64,000 nucleotides of DNA from contig OZ025219.1 in the NCBI GenBank assembly GCA_964019055.1, positions 956,001-1,020,000 on the forward strand, read 5' to 3'. Below are positions 36,070-47,036 of this stretch, one piece after another. The notes under the pieces were generated by a model. It saw nothing but the letters and a program-made list of their open reading frames with translations, was not told where the DNA came from and did not search any database. Position numbers and translations under genes: made by a program. The stretch comes from Anthopleura xanthogrammica (taxonomy: Eukaryota; Cnidaria; Anthozoa; Actiniaria; Actiniidae). Position 1 is the stretch's first letter. The number at the start of each line of letters is the position of its first letter.

Positions 36070-38064
36070 TGTATTACTTATATAGCGCAAATTAACATGC
36101 AATGATAAGATCAAATGCGCATAAAAAGTAGCTGTTAAAGCACGCAATGATAAATTCTTTTGTTTTGAGAATCATACAAGTAAGGCTATCGGGTCGATGC
36201 AATGCTTGTTGTCTCATTTGCATCTCATTTGCATGCATCCGTAATAACTGCTATTTCTAGCCATTTGGCGTAAACACTCCTATATCTTGCATATTTGCAT
36301 TTATTATGTTGTTTACTGCGCATGCCCATCAAAGTAAGATGGGTAAAGCATGCTCCCCACGAACACATCACGTGTCAATCATGTGCATACCAATAAATAC
36401 TCACGTGCATCTGCATCAAAGTAAGATGGGTAAAGCATGCTCCCCACGAACACATCACGTGTCAATCATGTGCATACCAATAAATACTCACGTGCATCTG
36501 CATCATTTTCCATAGAGTCACGTGCTGTTGAGCAAACACATTGAAAAGGCGGAATTCACCATTAGTGAAGCTCAGAAAGGTCTCAAATCAATATATATCG
36601 CTCCCACATCACAAACCACTGCAAGCAAAGAGAGTCTCACAGAAGGTGTTGTTTTTCACTTCACTAGCTGAACGTTTCACTCATTTATTAAAATCACGTT
36701 GTTAAAACACGAGCACTTTAATATCAACACATCTTCCAGCACTTTTTACTATCTCCCTATCACCACTCCCTAAACCCACACCCCCACCCCCCACCCCTAC
36801 TACACATTTCTTTTAACCGACAGGACGAAATAACATATGCGCATGCGCCAAACATTCCCGCTGATAAATTTTGTATACACACTTACGCTCTAAGTCGGAA
36901 GTAGTATGTAGGGGCCTTCTTTTTCGTTTACAAACTAAGGCCCTGAGTTTAGACGTCGAACTTTTGCCGCGTCGAATGTAATTGCCTTTGAGGTCGAGCG
37001 CTGTTTTCCCTTAAACTAGTAGAAGTACGTAGACCAAACTTAACACATATCATCTCCTGGCGCTAAGCAAAAGAGCTGATGTCTTATGTGGTAGTTCTCT
37101 GCGTTTTCTTAGCCGCTGGCCTTAAAGGTAATTAGACTCGACGCGGAAAGAACTCGTCGTCTGAACTGGACCTCATCTCATTTAATGAAATGGCAGTAAA
37201 TGACTCATTGTTATAAACGAGCTTTTTTTCCTCTGGTGAACGGAATCGTTAGATATTTAATTTTCTATTTTTATTAGCTTATGGCCCTTAGACCTCGTAT
37301 CCATTCTTTTGTTTTAACTTATTTCCGGCTTAGAACGTAAGCGTGTATCTAACACGTAATTTATTCAATCATGTTATTTACAACACACAACACTGAACTC
37401 AAATGTTGATTCTTACGGAGGGAAGGAAAACCGGAGAACCCGAAAAAAATACCATTGTGGTAAGGGAGAGAACAACGAATCAAACAAACTCAACTCACAT
37501 ATTTTGCTAGTGGAGAATCGAACCCACGACCACAGGCTTGAACTACACAGCGATGAGATATAGCACCATATACATAGCAGCACTTGCCACACGGTTTCTT
37601 CCGTACAAACATATATTACCCGTCTCGGAGTTCACCAACATTTAGAATATAGAAGATGATTTTTAAAATGTTGCGTACTCAAAACTAAATATTTTATGAT
37701 TTGTTTTATATTACTGCACAAGCACAAGCACCAGCACCAGCTTATACAGCAAAGATTAATGCTTTACCTTTACTCCAATTTACTCCTCATTTATTGTATC
37801 CTCTTTCTGTTTGTGTTTGTAGTCGGCCAGTCATCGGACAAAGCTCGACCTTCACCGAACTTACTCGGAACCCCTCGAACGTACGAAGAAACCCGACGCC
37901 ACTCGTGGACAGCCAACTCAATCGACAAGATTATAAAAACATGGAAAGAAACTGCTAAATCGATTGAAAATCTTTCTAGCGAACCCACAAATAATAATAA
38001 GAAGTCAAGTCAGCTACCTAAACCAAAGAGCTCAAAAAGCTCATCTCATATGGCATTTCTTTAG
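26368..38064 (+). CDS. Serine-rich coiled-coil protein (possibly CCSER/FAM190-like), 5' end not found
   Basis: Ten exons join in frame with GT-AG borders: 26368-26404, 28299-28347, 29483-30797, 31549-31647, 32993-33241, 33329-33418, 33833-33973, 34864-34913, 35346-35394 and 37831-38064 (stop TAG); 2313 nt, 770 codons. The start is open: exon 1 as listed begins at an acceptor (EYGNKDYYVVKK), so an upstream exon with the ATG is expected; the first ATG in the large exon is at 29571. The product is highly charged and Ser/Glu-rich, with a basic patch (KRPGLVRRRTT), a short conserved-looking helix (CLTDVRAVKTMLLKLKREL), then coiled coils in exons 5-7 (KKMKEEMEDLKEKMKNIK; YLQRQVAALTYQVRQQQQ) and RLRDAFVRHLEESSK in exon 9. 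The pattern of Ser-rich disordered region, LLKLKR helix and coiled coil recalls CCSER proteins, but this is from memory and uncertain. It is probably a cytoskeletal or scaffold protein. Confidence 0.75.
26610..26782 (-). mobile_element. MITE family B, single-unit copy
   Basis: The terminal inverted repeats extend from GGCTTGGGCGTAATGTTTTC to the inverse at GAAAACATATACTCAAGCC. The core is one unit with the minus-strand peptide [14 protein letters not shown]. It is in intron 1 of the coiled-coil gene. Confidence 0.75.
26938..27192. mobile_element. MITE with hAT-like ends
   Basis: Left AGGGGTAGATCTAGGATTT and the inverse of the right end, TCAGGGGCTGATCCAAGGG, correspond. Related to the copy at 58-253. 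Confidence 0.5.
27305..27465. mobile_element. hAT-like MITE (CAGGGCTTGAAAT ends)
   Basis: Ends CAGGGCTTGAAATAG and CTATTTCGAGCCCTG are inverted copies; GTTCT lies on both outer sides. The inner part repeats GGCAGGC and CTGCCAA motifs. A second member with the same ends is at 27805-27998. Confidence 0.7.
27805..27998. mobile_element. hAT-like MITE (CAGGGCTTGAAA ends)
   Basis: Ends CAGGGCTTGAAAAACAG and GTTATTTCAAGCCCTG are inverted copies; inner CCAGTAAACCG pairs roughly with ACTGGCTACTGACTGG. It is in intron 1 of the coiled-coil gene. Confidence 0.65.
28060..28225 (-). mobile_element. MITE family B, single-unit copy
   Basis: Ends TTTACCATTTCAGACCAC and TGGTCCGAATGGGTAAAC are inverted copies; the core is one unit with the minus-strand peptide [20 protein letters not shown]. 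It lies 75 bp before exon 2 of the coiled-coil gene. Confidence 0.72.
30830..31400. repeat. CCGTG-rich dispersed repeat
   Basis: Degenerate alternating GACCGTG and CCGTGCCGTG motifs run through intron 3 of the coiled-coil gene. The part at about 31150-31255 (GTGCGTGC..TGCCGCGACC, GTGATGTTTTCT, TTTTGATTGGCTGAT) recurs at 48047-48165, so it belongs to a dispersed family. Confidence 0.55.
31821..32846. repeat. 57-bp satellite array, 18 copies, inverse orientation
   Basis: The same unit as 17678-18735 but inverted (TTAGATCAGCCCAGAGGTTG, then TTTCAGGGTTCGATCTGTGA). It sits in intron 4 of the coiled-coil gene. Many units carry GGGTTCGATCT, which resembles a Pol III B box. Confidence 0.95.
33430..33660. 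repeat. (GAT)n-rich microsatellite
   Basis: Imperfect GATGAT runs with interspersed GATCATGGTGT blocks in intron 6 of the coiled-coil gene. Confidence 0.9.
34005..34240 (+). mobile_element. tRNA-derived SINE
   Basis: A clear A box (GGCGTAGCTCAGTTGGTTAG at 34012) and B box (GGTTCGATCC, about 34060) spaced as in a tRNA, but the acceptor-stem halves do not pair and a non-tRNA body of about 170 bp follows. It is therefore a SINE and not a tRNA gene. It lies in intron 7 of the coiled-coil gene. Confidence 0.7.
34483..34812. mobile_element. MITE with 26-bp terminal inverted repeats
   Basis: Left GGGGTGTTTTCAATTTGTCC and right GGACAAATGGAAAACACCCC are inverted copies around a 330-bp non-coding body. 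It lies about 50 bp before exon 8 of the coiled-coil gene (34864). Confidence 0.75.
36018..36070. repeat. (TAA)n microsatellite
   Basis: Near-perfect TAA units in the 2.4-kb last intron of the coiled-coil gene. Confidence 0.9.
36327..36510. repeat. 87-bp direct duplication
   Basis: CATCAAAGTAAGATGGGTAA begins at 36327 and again at 36414, with the intervening sequence almost identical, followed by a further partial start (CATCATTTTCC). The 69-codon ORF across it is a repeat artefact. Confidence 0.9.
37395..37580 (-). mobile_element. tRNA-derived SINE
   Basis: On the minus strand B box GGGTTCGATTCTC follows a degenerate head (ATCGCTGTGTAGTTCAAGCC), and the body has GAGTTTGTTTGATTCGTTG and GGTTTTCCTTCC. 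It lies about 250 bp before the last exon of the coiled-coil gene. Confidence 0.6.
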
Positions 38065-38078
38065 ATATTCTCACAGGG

Positions 38079-38402
38079 AGCCCACAGCCACTGGTAGAAT
38101 CAGTGATTAGAATAAAATCTATCATGCGTAAATGCACGTGCTAGCTCCCGCACGAGCTTGGCGGCGTTTCCTGACTGGTTGCAGTTCAAGTCTGAATAAA
38201 TTATCAGCTGCTAACGTTGCTAGCGTAGAATATAATGACAGGTCATTATATTCTACGCTAGCAACGTTAGCAGCTGATAATATATTCAGACTTGAACTTC
38301 AACCAATCCGGAAACGCCAACGAGTTCGTGCATGCAGGGGCACGAGCTTTTACGCATGATAGATTTTATTTTAAACAATGATACCAGTGGCTGTGGGCTC
38401 CC
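38079..38402. mobile_element. Foldback MITE with long arms
   Basis: Outer ends AGGGAGCCCACAGCCACTGG and CCAGTGGCTGTGGGCTCCCT are inverted copies. The inner arms (ATTATATTCTACGCTAGC and its inverse) meet with almost no loop at about 38240. It directly follows the stop codon of the coiled-coil gene and would lie in its 3' UTR. Confidence 0.88.
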
Positions 38403-38438
38403 TGTGATATTCTTAAAAAGTATTTGTTTAACTGCCTA

Positions 38439-38572
38439 TAGACCATTGTCACGTGATGTCACAGCAGCTCAATTTGGAGGACAAAACAAAAGAATTTCAA
38501 TTTCCTGAGAATTGGAACCTATTGTTTTGTCCTCCAAATTGAGCTGCATTTCGATGTGCTGCAAGGGGTCTA
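38439..38572. mobile_element. MITE family A copy
   Basis: Starts TAGACCATTG and ends GCAAGGGGTCTA with the family cores CAGCTCAATTTGGAGGAC and GTCCTCCAAATTGAGCTG. Flanked by TA. Confidence 0.88.
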
Positions 38573-38601
38573 TGGAAAGCACTTTTTCAAGTACATAATT
38601 C

Positions 38602-38662
38602 TCAGAACCAAAAAGCTCGAAAAGCTCGCCTCATATGGCATTTTTCTAGATATTTAAATTAT
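38602..38662 (+). pseudogene. Duplicated tail of the coiled-coil gene's last exon
   Basis: AACCAAAAAGCTCGAAAAGC to TCATATGGCATTTTTCTAG copies the last 15 or so codons of the terminal exon (38019-38064), but the final codons are altered. Two MITEs lie between original and copy, so a short local duplication was probably separated by them. Confidence 0.6.
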
Positions 38663-38974
38663 CTGTAAAAAAAAAACAAATTCGGGGAGACCTGCCTATT
38701 TGTAAGCACTTAATTCTCAGAATCCAAATCTATGATTTTTGTGAAATTTCACGTATAAAAGAAGCGAGTTAAACAGGTGTATTTGTTTCCATGGGTTTTG
38801 GCGGGAAATTGCGCGCACGCGTCGAACTGGACCAACTTCACTGTAAGAGCAACATGAACACACTTTTATCTAAATTGGGTTCCCTGTGGCACGTAATGTA
38901 ATACAAGTCAATCACATGATAGAAAGAAAGAAAGAAAATGATGGAAATAGAATGTGTAAGTAGGCAAGCAATTA

Positions 38975-40715
38975 TATTATATATTATATATATAATTATA
39001 TATTATATATATATATATTAAAATACTTGAGAGCTGGACGCATACCTGTATAGATAGATATTTAAACGTATTTGATATAAAATTGTAAGAGTACCTTTGT
39101 ATTGACCGGCGAAGATTGTACAAATCTATAAAATAAAGTGCCAAACTTATAAACTCGGAGTTATTTTTTCATGTTCTCCAACCACGCAGGGCAAAGCAGA
39201 CTGTTACGAAATGCGCTTTTTTTCGGCTTAGTTGGAAAGAATCAGTCAATGTTTTGTAATCTCATCGTGCACTCTATTTAAAAGATCATCTGCTAGCAAT
39301 TGAAACATGTTTCTAGGATTTTTACTTTTTGATTAAATATGTCAGGACCATACTTCCAGAAATCGAGTGCTAAACCGTCGTATGGCAACGCGAATCATTT
39401 ACGGCGATACCGGAGATTTTGGCCCCGACACCGCTATCCGAACATTTACAGACTGAGCAGGGAACTTCGCCAAAGCCTAAGGGAGAGATTAGTCGACCCC
39501 TATACCGTAGATGATTAACCACTTTTTATGACCAGCAAACTCAAGACGAGGCTTCTACCGATGACTACTAACCTCCCATGGCTTCTTCATTCCATGTGGG
39601 ATGCGTTTTGAAAAACAAATTGCAACACACAACATGGTATAGATCCCTTACCTGTGACGTCAGTATGTACTGATCAAAGAGGCCTTCGCTTCCAATTTAC
39701 TCGAGGATTTGGCGTATCAAACACCAGCTGATCTGAAATAGTGACGTAGAAATGACGTCACTGCAAAACTGAGGTGTCATGAAGCCTTACAAAATCGACT
39801 TACGAAAATTTATATCTGAGATAAATCTAGTTTTTAAGGAGAGGTTATTGATATTTTCAGTATAAAATTAGTATGATATTCATCATTTAGTGGTAAAATA
39901 CTAATAGGTAATATAACTAACCGATCCGGAGTCTTCTCTGGCTGCTAAGGATGACACCTCAGTTTTGTAAATTTTCTCGATACCGATTCGCTAATATTTT
40001 TTCTCAGATCAGCTGGCAGCGATTCGAAAAATAATATAGTTTTCCGGTCTGTTAACGACAAAAAAGGCCGAGATCGTGGCAAACTGCGTGCAAGTACGTA
40101 CCAAACGTGGCACAGAGATTTTTCTAGGAATAGGAATCATTATTAGAAGGGGTGTCACTGAAACCAATGTCAGGGGGGCGAGAAAATGGACAAATTTCAT
40201 TCTTCTCAAGGGGGTGGGGGTGCGTAAAACTTTTGGACTCCGAAAATAACCCCAAATCCAATTTTAAATCACATCAATGGATCTTTGCTTATTATTAATT
40301 AAATTTTATTCTTAATTTCATGATTTCGAAAATGACAGATAACTGCACTAGTTGATGAAATTGATGGGGGAGGGGTGGGTACAATCTTGCCCTCTCCTAA
40401 AACAATGGAAAGATAGCATCAATATTTATCTGTCAACATAGTTTAAACGCTCCTGCTCGTATTTCAAGCAGTACTTGAGGTTCTGTAATCTAAAGACTTA
40501 CTTTATATACACTGTACTAAATAGTCTTGCATTAGTGTATTCGTGATTTCTTTACATATTTACTCTTGTAAAACATTGATTTTTAAAACAACTGACGGAA
40601 GTTAGTTCTGACGAATAAATGATCTGCATAATCAGAAAGACAACGTTTAAACGTACAGTATGTATTACTCACGTGACTCGGCGAAGTCACATGACCAGTC
40701 TTGAGTGCCTCTCAA
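38975..40715. other. Intergenic region with an imperfect palindrome
   Basis: An AT dinucleotide-rich stretch lies at 38975-39020. At 39715-40020 arms CACCAGCTGATCTGA and TCAGATCAGCTGG, plus AAAACTGAGGTGTCAT and ATGACACCTCAGTTTT, form an interrupted inverted repeat. 40530-40715 resembles 58085-58211 downstream of the second TPR-CHAT gene, so the segmental duplication begins here. No gene is seen. Confidence 0.5.
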
Positions 40716-43700
40716 CTACAATTTAAGAGTGACGTCATCACCCATGAGGAAGAATGGTGCCCAGTACTTTGGTTTGCTGTAGCTGGTAGTGTTCCTCATT
40801 TCCTCCATCGCTTGTTGCAAACTTGCACTCGCACTCTTTCCATCTTTTAAACTAAGATAGAATTTGTTCATGAACTCGAGTGTTGCTTCATCATCGATGG
40901 CCCACAGAGACGCTACCACTGCACGAGCACCTGACGCTAGAAAGGCTCGACACATGCCAACTACACCTTCGGCTCTGATTTCACCACGTCCACTGTGACA
41001 GCAGCTTAACACAACTAACTGTGCACGTACTTGAGCCTGTTGTACGTCAGCCATGGTCAACATGTAATCTTCTTCATCTGGGATCTTTGTTGCTCTTATC
41101 TCAGGAGAAGGTGCAAGTACGATGGTAGCTTTTGATAGGATACCATGTGCGGCAATGTGAACAATAGATACTCCTTGTTGTAGTTTCTCTAGGACGGCAG
41201 GCTTCGTAGCATCGGCTGCCACTAATGGACGTACCCCAAGCATGTGAGCAATGTCTATTGCCTCGTCTAGAGCACCAAATAGTGGCTCAATATACTGTTC
41301 TTCTCCATCCATCATAACTTTTCCAACCAAAGGCGATCCAATAATCAAAGGCTTGGCATTGCTGGTTCGGTCCATCGGAAAATCTTCAAAGTGCTTTAAG
41401 GTTGCCAGTGAAGGAGAAAGTCTAATACGTTTTGTCTCTGATAAATACTTTCCCGTGCGAGGATCTCGTAAGGCGGGAAAAGGCACTTTGTACAAAGGAC
41501 CGTCAGGAATAACAACAACCTCGTCTTGCTTCGACGATACTATTCTATCACATTCTAAAATACCATATAGAACTTCTAGAGTAGATCCTTTGGTTTCAGC
41601 ACTATTCTCATTTGATTCTCCTCTTTTAGAATCGAGATTCAGCAGTGATGCAGTCGGTTTATTAAGTCCCTTGTATTCTTCTTTGCTTCTTTTTTGTTGT
41701 TTTTGAATGTCTTGTTCTTTGTCCAAGGACCTATCCTCACAGTTGACCACCTCACGAACACCCATTTCGTCAAACAACGTATCGACGTGTATCTATAGGG
41801 AATGAGTTGTACACAATGAAAAATGCGAATTTGTCTCTTCGAGAAAAATTTTCAGAAAAGCATCAAAACAAAGTGAGTAAAAGGAAATGCTGAAGTCATT
41901 TCTTGAGACCAGAGACAAAACATCGCTGTACTCTAGATGTTCATCATTGCTCTCCTCTTGTTTCATCTTGAAGTTTGAAATCATGAGGTCTTTCAATGCT
42001 CTTGCACGACAACGATCTAACACTAAAAGCGCTTCCTCCATCTCTTTGCCATTGATTAACAGTATTGCCAACAGCTTATAACTATGAATATATTGGTCAA
42101 AAATTGAGATCTTGAATTCATCACGACTACCAAGTGTCGCAAAGACCGCTTCAAAGCATCGTATAGCTTCTCTTAGATAACTTTCTGCCAAGTTCAGTTC
42201 TGTGTTTAATGAAAACAATAATTCACCAACGCAATAATAGAATTCAGATCGCTTACTATTATCAGAACAAGACTCAGCAGTGGGTAGGCCTTCTTTGAAA
42301 CAGCGTAAAGCCATCCGATTCTGACCGATCAAGTGATACGAGTATCCGATTTCTGTGAAACAGGACAAGTTAACAGTAGTACTAACGTCCATCTCCTTTA
42401 TTTGCTCAAGGTAATTGATTGCTTTTTGATAATTGTTTTTGGAAAGGTAAAATCTGTAAAGCCTGCTACAGACCCCCTGCTTCTTTATTTTGTCACCTGT
42501 CTTCACCGCTTGTGCAAGATCCTCTAAAAGATCATCTTCAGAACATGTTGGTATCTCTAATATTTCCTTTACCGAGGATTCATCACTAACCTTGTCAAGC
42601 AAACCAACACTTGCATGAAGTGCAGAACGAATTTCTTTGAAGTTTGTTTCAGCTTCTTTGTCTCCAAGCTGTGTAGCAATCGCCATACCTGCATCTATAC
42701 TCAGAGACGCATCATTCAACTGCTTCAAGCCTATATATGCTAGTGCAAGAACATGGTATCCGTCCATCTGAAATTGTTTCTCGCCAGTTTCTTGTGCCAT
42801 CTCGATGCATTTCTTTTCATAATACACTGCGTCATTGTACTGTTCCAGTGTCCTATATATCTCTCCTAGAAAGAAACACGCTCTTATAGCTACCTTCTTT
42901 TCTCTACCAATAGGGTTCACGATGTCGATGCATTGCTTGTAATTCTGAATGGCTTCATCGTATTTCTCCAAAGACTGGTTTACTCCTCCCAAAATGAAAT
43001 ACGCAATAACGTCAACAGCTTTATCTTCCTTGTCGATGTGAACACACTTGTTACAGTTGGAAATGGCATCATCGTATTTCCCCAAGAAATGATATACCCC
43101 TCCAAGTACGCTATAAGCATGAGCCTCAGCACATTTATCCCCAATAGTTATTGCAAGCTCAATACACTTCTTGCAATACATAATTGCATTGTCGTAGTCG
43201 GAAAGAGCTTTATATATCCTCCCCATTAATAGGTAAGCCAAGACTTCACCACATCTGTCTTCTATTTCCCTTGCTATTTCAATACATTTTTTCCCAAAGT
43301 CGGTGGCATCTTGATAATGATTCAAGGCAAGATGTGCTCTTCCTAGCTGTAAGTATGCAGTCATCATAGCCTTCTGATCGTTGGTTTTCATGGCGCAATC
43401 AAGGAACTTGTGCGCATACACAATAATGTCCTCATGTTTCTGCATATGATAATATGCTGACATTATAAATTTATATGTCATTATCTCGTCTTCTGCAATA
43501 TCATTTTCCTGGGCAATTTCAAGACCTTTTTTGCCGCACTCAATAGCATCATCATAACAAGCTAAGAATAGAAATGCCTTTCCCATTGATATATTTCCAT
43601 GGATTTCGTTTACTTTATCGCCTATATTTCGAGCAACCTCAATCATTTTCTTGGCGTGCAAGACAACGTTGTCCAACTGTTTGAGCTCCTCATATGTAAA

Positions 43701-43991
43701 TAACAAAAATTGATGAACTATTAACTCATAACTTGGTATTAATACAGCTGACGGTAATATTTCCTTCAGACACCTCAGTGAGTCAGCATGTCTACCTATG
43801 CTGTTGCTATGCGATACGAACATCATGCAAGAATACACCATGGTACGTATATCATTACAGTGTTTAGCCATCTCTATGCATTCTTTGTACAGACAAATCA
43901 GCTTTTCAGTTGGGAGTCCAAGGCCCCCTTGCAACATGTAGGCCGATGCAAAGCAAAACCTTACAAAAGTAATCTTCTTGAACATATCCAT
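40716..43991 (-). pseudogene. TPR-CHAT protein, copy 1, interrupted by in-frame TAG
   Basis: A single-exon gene like copy 2 (58212-61538). From ATG 43991 (MDMFKKITFVRF) the frame runs 732 codons through the TPR region to a TAG at 41793-41795; the same frame continues immediately afterwards with the CHAT domain to the stop at 40716. Copy 2 has sense codons at that place. Both CHAT catalytic residues are kept (His in IVHIAAHG, Cys in VVLSCCHSGRG). CHAT domains are caspase-like cysteine peptidases; the TPR part (many 34-40-residue repeats such as YLLMGRIYKALSDYDNAIMY) would mediate protein contacts. In cnidarians such genes are usually labelled TTC28-like. Either this copy is a recent pseudogene giving a TPR-only protein, or a small intron hides the stop; no good donor/acceptor pair was seen. 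Confidence 0.75.
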
Positions 43992-44079
43992 CTTTGGCTT
44001 CACTTGTTAGGTGTGGTAGATCTATGTAAAGTGAAAGTAAAGTATCCATGTAAAGTGAAAGTTGTGGTACAGCTTAAAA

Positions 44080-45140
44080 AACCTCGTGTAGCATGAAAAT
44101 CAACAACAAGACTAATCTTAAAAGTCCTTTTAAAAGTTGTAAAGCTCAAGAAAACGTTCATGAAATATTTAAAATTGAAAACTATTTGTAAAGGAAGTCC
44201 CTGATGTTTGTAGCTACAAATACCGTCCACATGAGTTCGACTCAGTGATCAAATAGCGTGGGTAAATGGATATATAATGCGGAATTAAGTTCAATCGTCG
44301 CCATTATTTTTTTTGACGTAAATTTGAACTGTTATTTCTCTCGGACTGTAAGAATTGAAAAACTTTTGAATTGAAATTGTTATAGGTTTTTTTTAACTCG
44401 AACATTCCCTATCTAAAACAAAAATTGCAAACACATAACGAAGTTGTGAGTTGAGTCTTTTGATGCAGCCCTTTTGGAAACAGTAAACGGTGTGGTAGAT
44501 CTTAAAACAACTTAAAAACCTCGTGCTTCTTCAAGGGGGTAGAATTAGGTCTTGAATTTCAGTGAAAGACCACGCCGCCCTAGTTGTTTTTTAACCTATA
44601 TTTAGTCTCGAAAGTGCTAGAACAGGAAGCTAAAACCATAAACAATATCTTTTCTTTTTCTTCCTATCGTTCTTTCGTGTTGTGTTTAGTTTGATGTAAT
44701 GTGTATGCGTTTTGTTTCTCGATCGACTTAAAGCCCTTGGAATCTCATATTGGAAGCCATACTGGCTCCACGTTCGACCCGTTCGTACACAAACACGTTT
44801 GTTCTCAAATAATCATTTTGCTCGAAACGTTAATAAGTCATTTCAAGTACATTTTAGTACAGTATCACAATCCGTGGATATCTGGTTTCGGCCAAAGTTT
44901 GGCTTGAATTTATTCTGCGTTTTTGAAACATAATATTTTCGTTGCTAAAACGAACCAAAGATTCGATGTTGGCGGTAAAGAATGTAGTTTTCAAAGTCAA
45001 CAGCAAGATTAATCGTAAAAGACCTTTTGAAAAGTAAGAAAGCGCAAGAAAACGTTCATAAAAGATTTAAAATTTTAAAAAAAATTAAAGGAAGTCTCTG
45101 ATGTTTGTAGTTACAAATACCATTCACACGAGGGCTGTTC
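44080..45140. repeat. Local direct duplication upstream of TPR-CHAT copy 1
   Basis: 44080-44440 (AAGAAAACGTTCATGAAATA, CCCTGATGTTTGTAGC, ATCAAATAGCGTGGGTAAATG) is repeated as 44985-45140 plus 47037-47230. The second copy is split by the foldback transposon 45141-47036. Short repeats GTAAAGTGAAAGT lie at about 44033 and 44054. Confidence 0.65.
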
Positions 45141-47036
45141 CATACTCTGTAAGAGTCAAACATAGGCCGGCCAGTCAACCTCACGGATTTTGCTCAAATT
45201 TGGTATATAAACTTGTTCTGGGGTCCTAAATACGAAATCGATAATATTTTGTCAAAAAAAAGAAAATATGGAAAAAGTTAGGGGGGGGGAGGGTCAGTTT
45301 TAGGGGCCGTAGATGACTAGTTACAATGCTGTTCGAGCACTGTTTTGGTAGCGCTCCAAAAAATATAAGCATTTATATTTTGTAAGATATTTTGGTATCC
45401 AAATGAACCTCTATTCACATACTTTGATCGCACATAGTCAAACCTGACAATTATTTAAACAGCTTAGCAAAGTACCTCCATATGTATGGGTAGTATAAAC
45501 AGCTCTAAAATATGAGGTGATTCTAGAAGCCTAAATCTCCACTGGTATGTCGATTTAGAAATTGCCTTTGCTACTGAACAAAGTTCGATTATAGCTTATT
45601 TCATTTCTTAAATAAAAAACTGAGCAAGTATTAATGCGCCGCTGCACGATGTAGTGAAACATATGTAATATATGCATTTTTGGAGACTCCAGCTCCGCTT
45701 CCCGTGAATAGTCTTATTCTTCCCCTACACTAAGAGCTGTAAAAAAAATGCTTTATATTTATCTTACTAAGTAATTATTAAAGCATTGTTTCTTCAATTC
45801 AAAACACTAAAAATACTTTGAAAAATCCAGGTTTAAAAACTTTCAATCAGACATCAATTTAAGGGCATCGGATCGACTGAGTGAAAATATCCAATTTTCA
45901 AAAGCAGAAAACACCCAAGATATGTGTTATTTGAGCCCAAAAATATTTTTTCTTCACAGTCTAATCTTCAGTAATGACTGTGAGACGGGAAAAGCACAAT
46001 TAGAGCGTTGGTTAAAAGTTAAAAAGAGCTATTATAGAATAACGGATGAATAATGGCATAAAGGAGAATAAAGGCTTATTCTCCTTTTAATATTTGGGCT
46101 AGTACAGTTGAAATTACCTACCATAAAGGGTCTATTTTGCTAGCGTTAACGATTTGTTTACTACCTTAGTTAGTAGACGTAGCGTGACTAAAACTGTGAC
46201 AAAGCGGCTTCCACAAAGAGGTTAGTTGTGACCTTTCATGTCACCGCAGATGACACTTCGCGTGTCACGCTCGTATTAACAAAACAATATCACTGAAACT
46301 AGCCATCAACGTTTCAGCTTCTCTAGGAGTAGGCTTTTATCGTCCATCCATGATTTTTGTACACAGTTATTATGAACTAATACTCCTTCAAAAAAGTATA
46401 TATATTCAAAAATTCGGTTCTCGGCGGCTATTAAATGACTTTTGAAAAGATCAACATTTTAAGGCTTTGCAAAGTTTAGCAAAATACCGTCCACATTACT
46501 TATGTTTGACTACATCGTGCAGCGGCGCATTAATACTTGCCCAGTTTTTTATTTAAGAAATGAAATAAGCTATAATCGAACTTTGTTCAGTAGCAAAGGC
46601 AATTTCTAAATCGACATACCATTGGAGATATCGGCTTCTAGAATCACCTCATTTTCGATGGCTGTTTACAAAGGTTTATACTACCTATACATATGGAGGT
46701 CGTTTCCTAAGCTGTTTAAATAATTGTCAGGTTTGACTATGTGCGATCAAAGTATGTGAATAGAGGTTCATTTGGATACCAAAATATCTTACAAAATATA
46801 AATGCTTATATTTTTTGGAGCGCTACCAAAACAGTGCTCGAACAGCATTGTAACTAGTCATCTCAGGCCCCTAAAACTGACCCTCCCCCCAACTTTTTCC
46901 GTAATTTTTTTTTTGACAAAATATTATCGATTTCGTATTTAGGACCCCAGAACAAGTTTATATACCAAATTTGAGCAAAATCCGTGAGGTTGACTGGCCG
47001 TATGTTTCTAAATTTGCTTGATCCTTACAGACTATG
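45141..47036. mobile_element. Foldback transposon, 1.9 kb, long inverted arms
   Basis: Arms of about 500-520 bp (45141-45665 and about 46510-47036) are inverted copies: ends CATACTCTGTAAG and CTTACAGACTATG, then GGCCAGTCAACCTCACGG / CCGTGAGGTTGACTGGCC. The 850-bp centre has no ORF, so the element is non-autonomous. The first copy of the local duplication, near 44235, lacks it. Confidence 0.85.

Noticed and set aside
41251..41706. Plus-strand ORFs of about 150 codons in both TPR-CHAT copies
   Set aside because: Antisense shadows of the CHAT coding region, kept because the copies are nearly identical.
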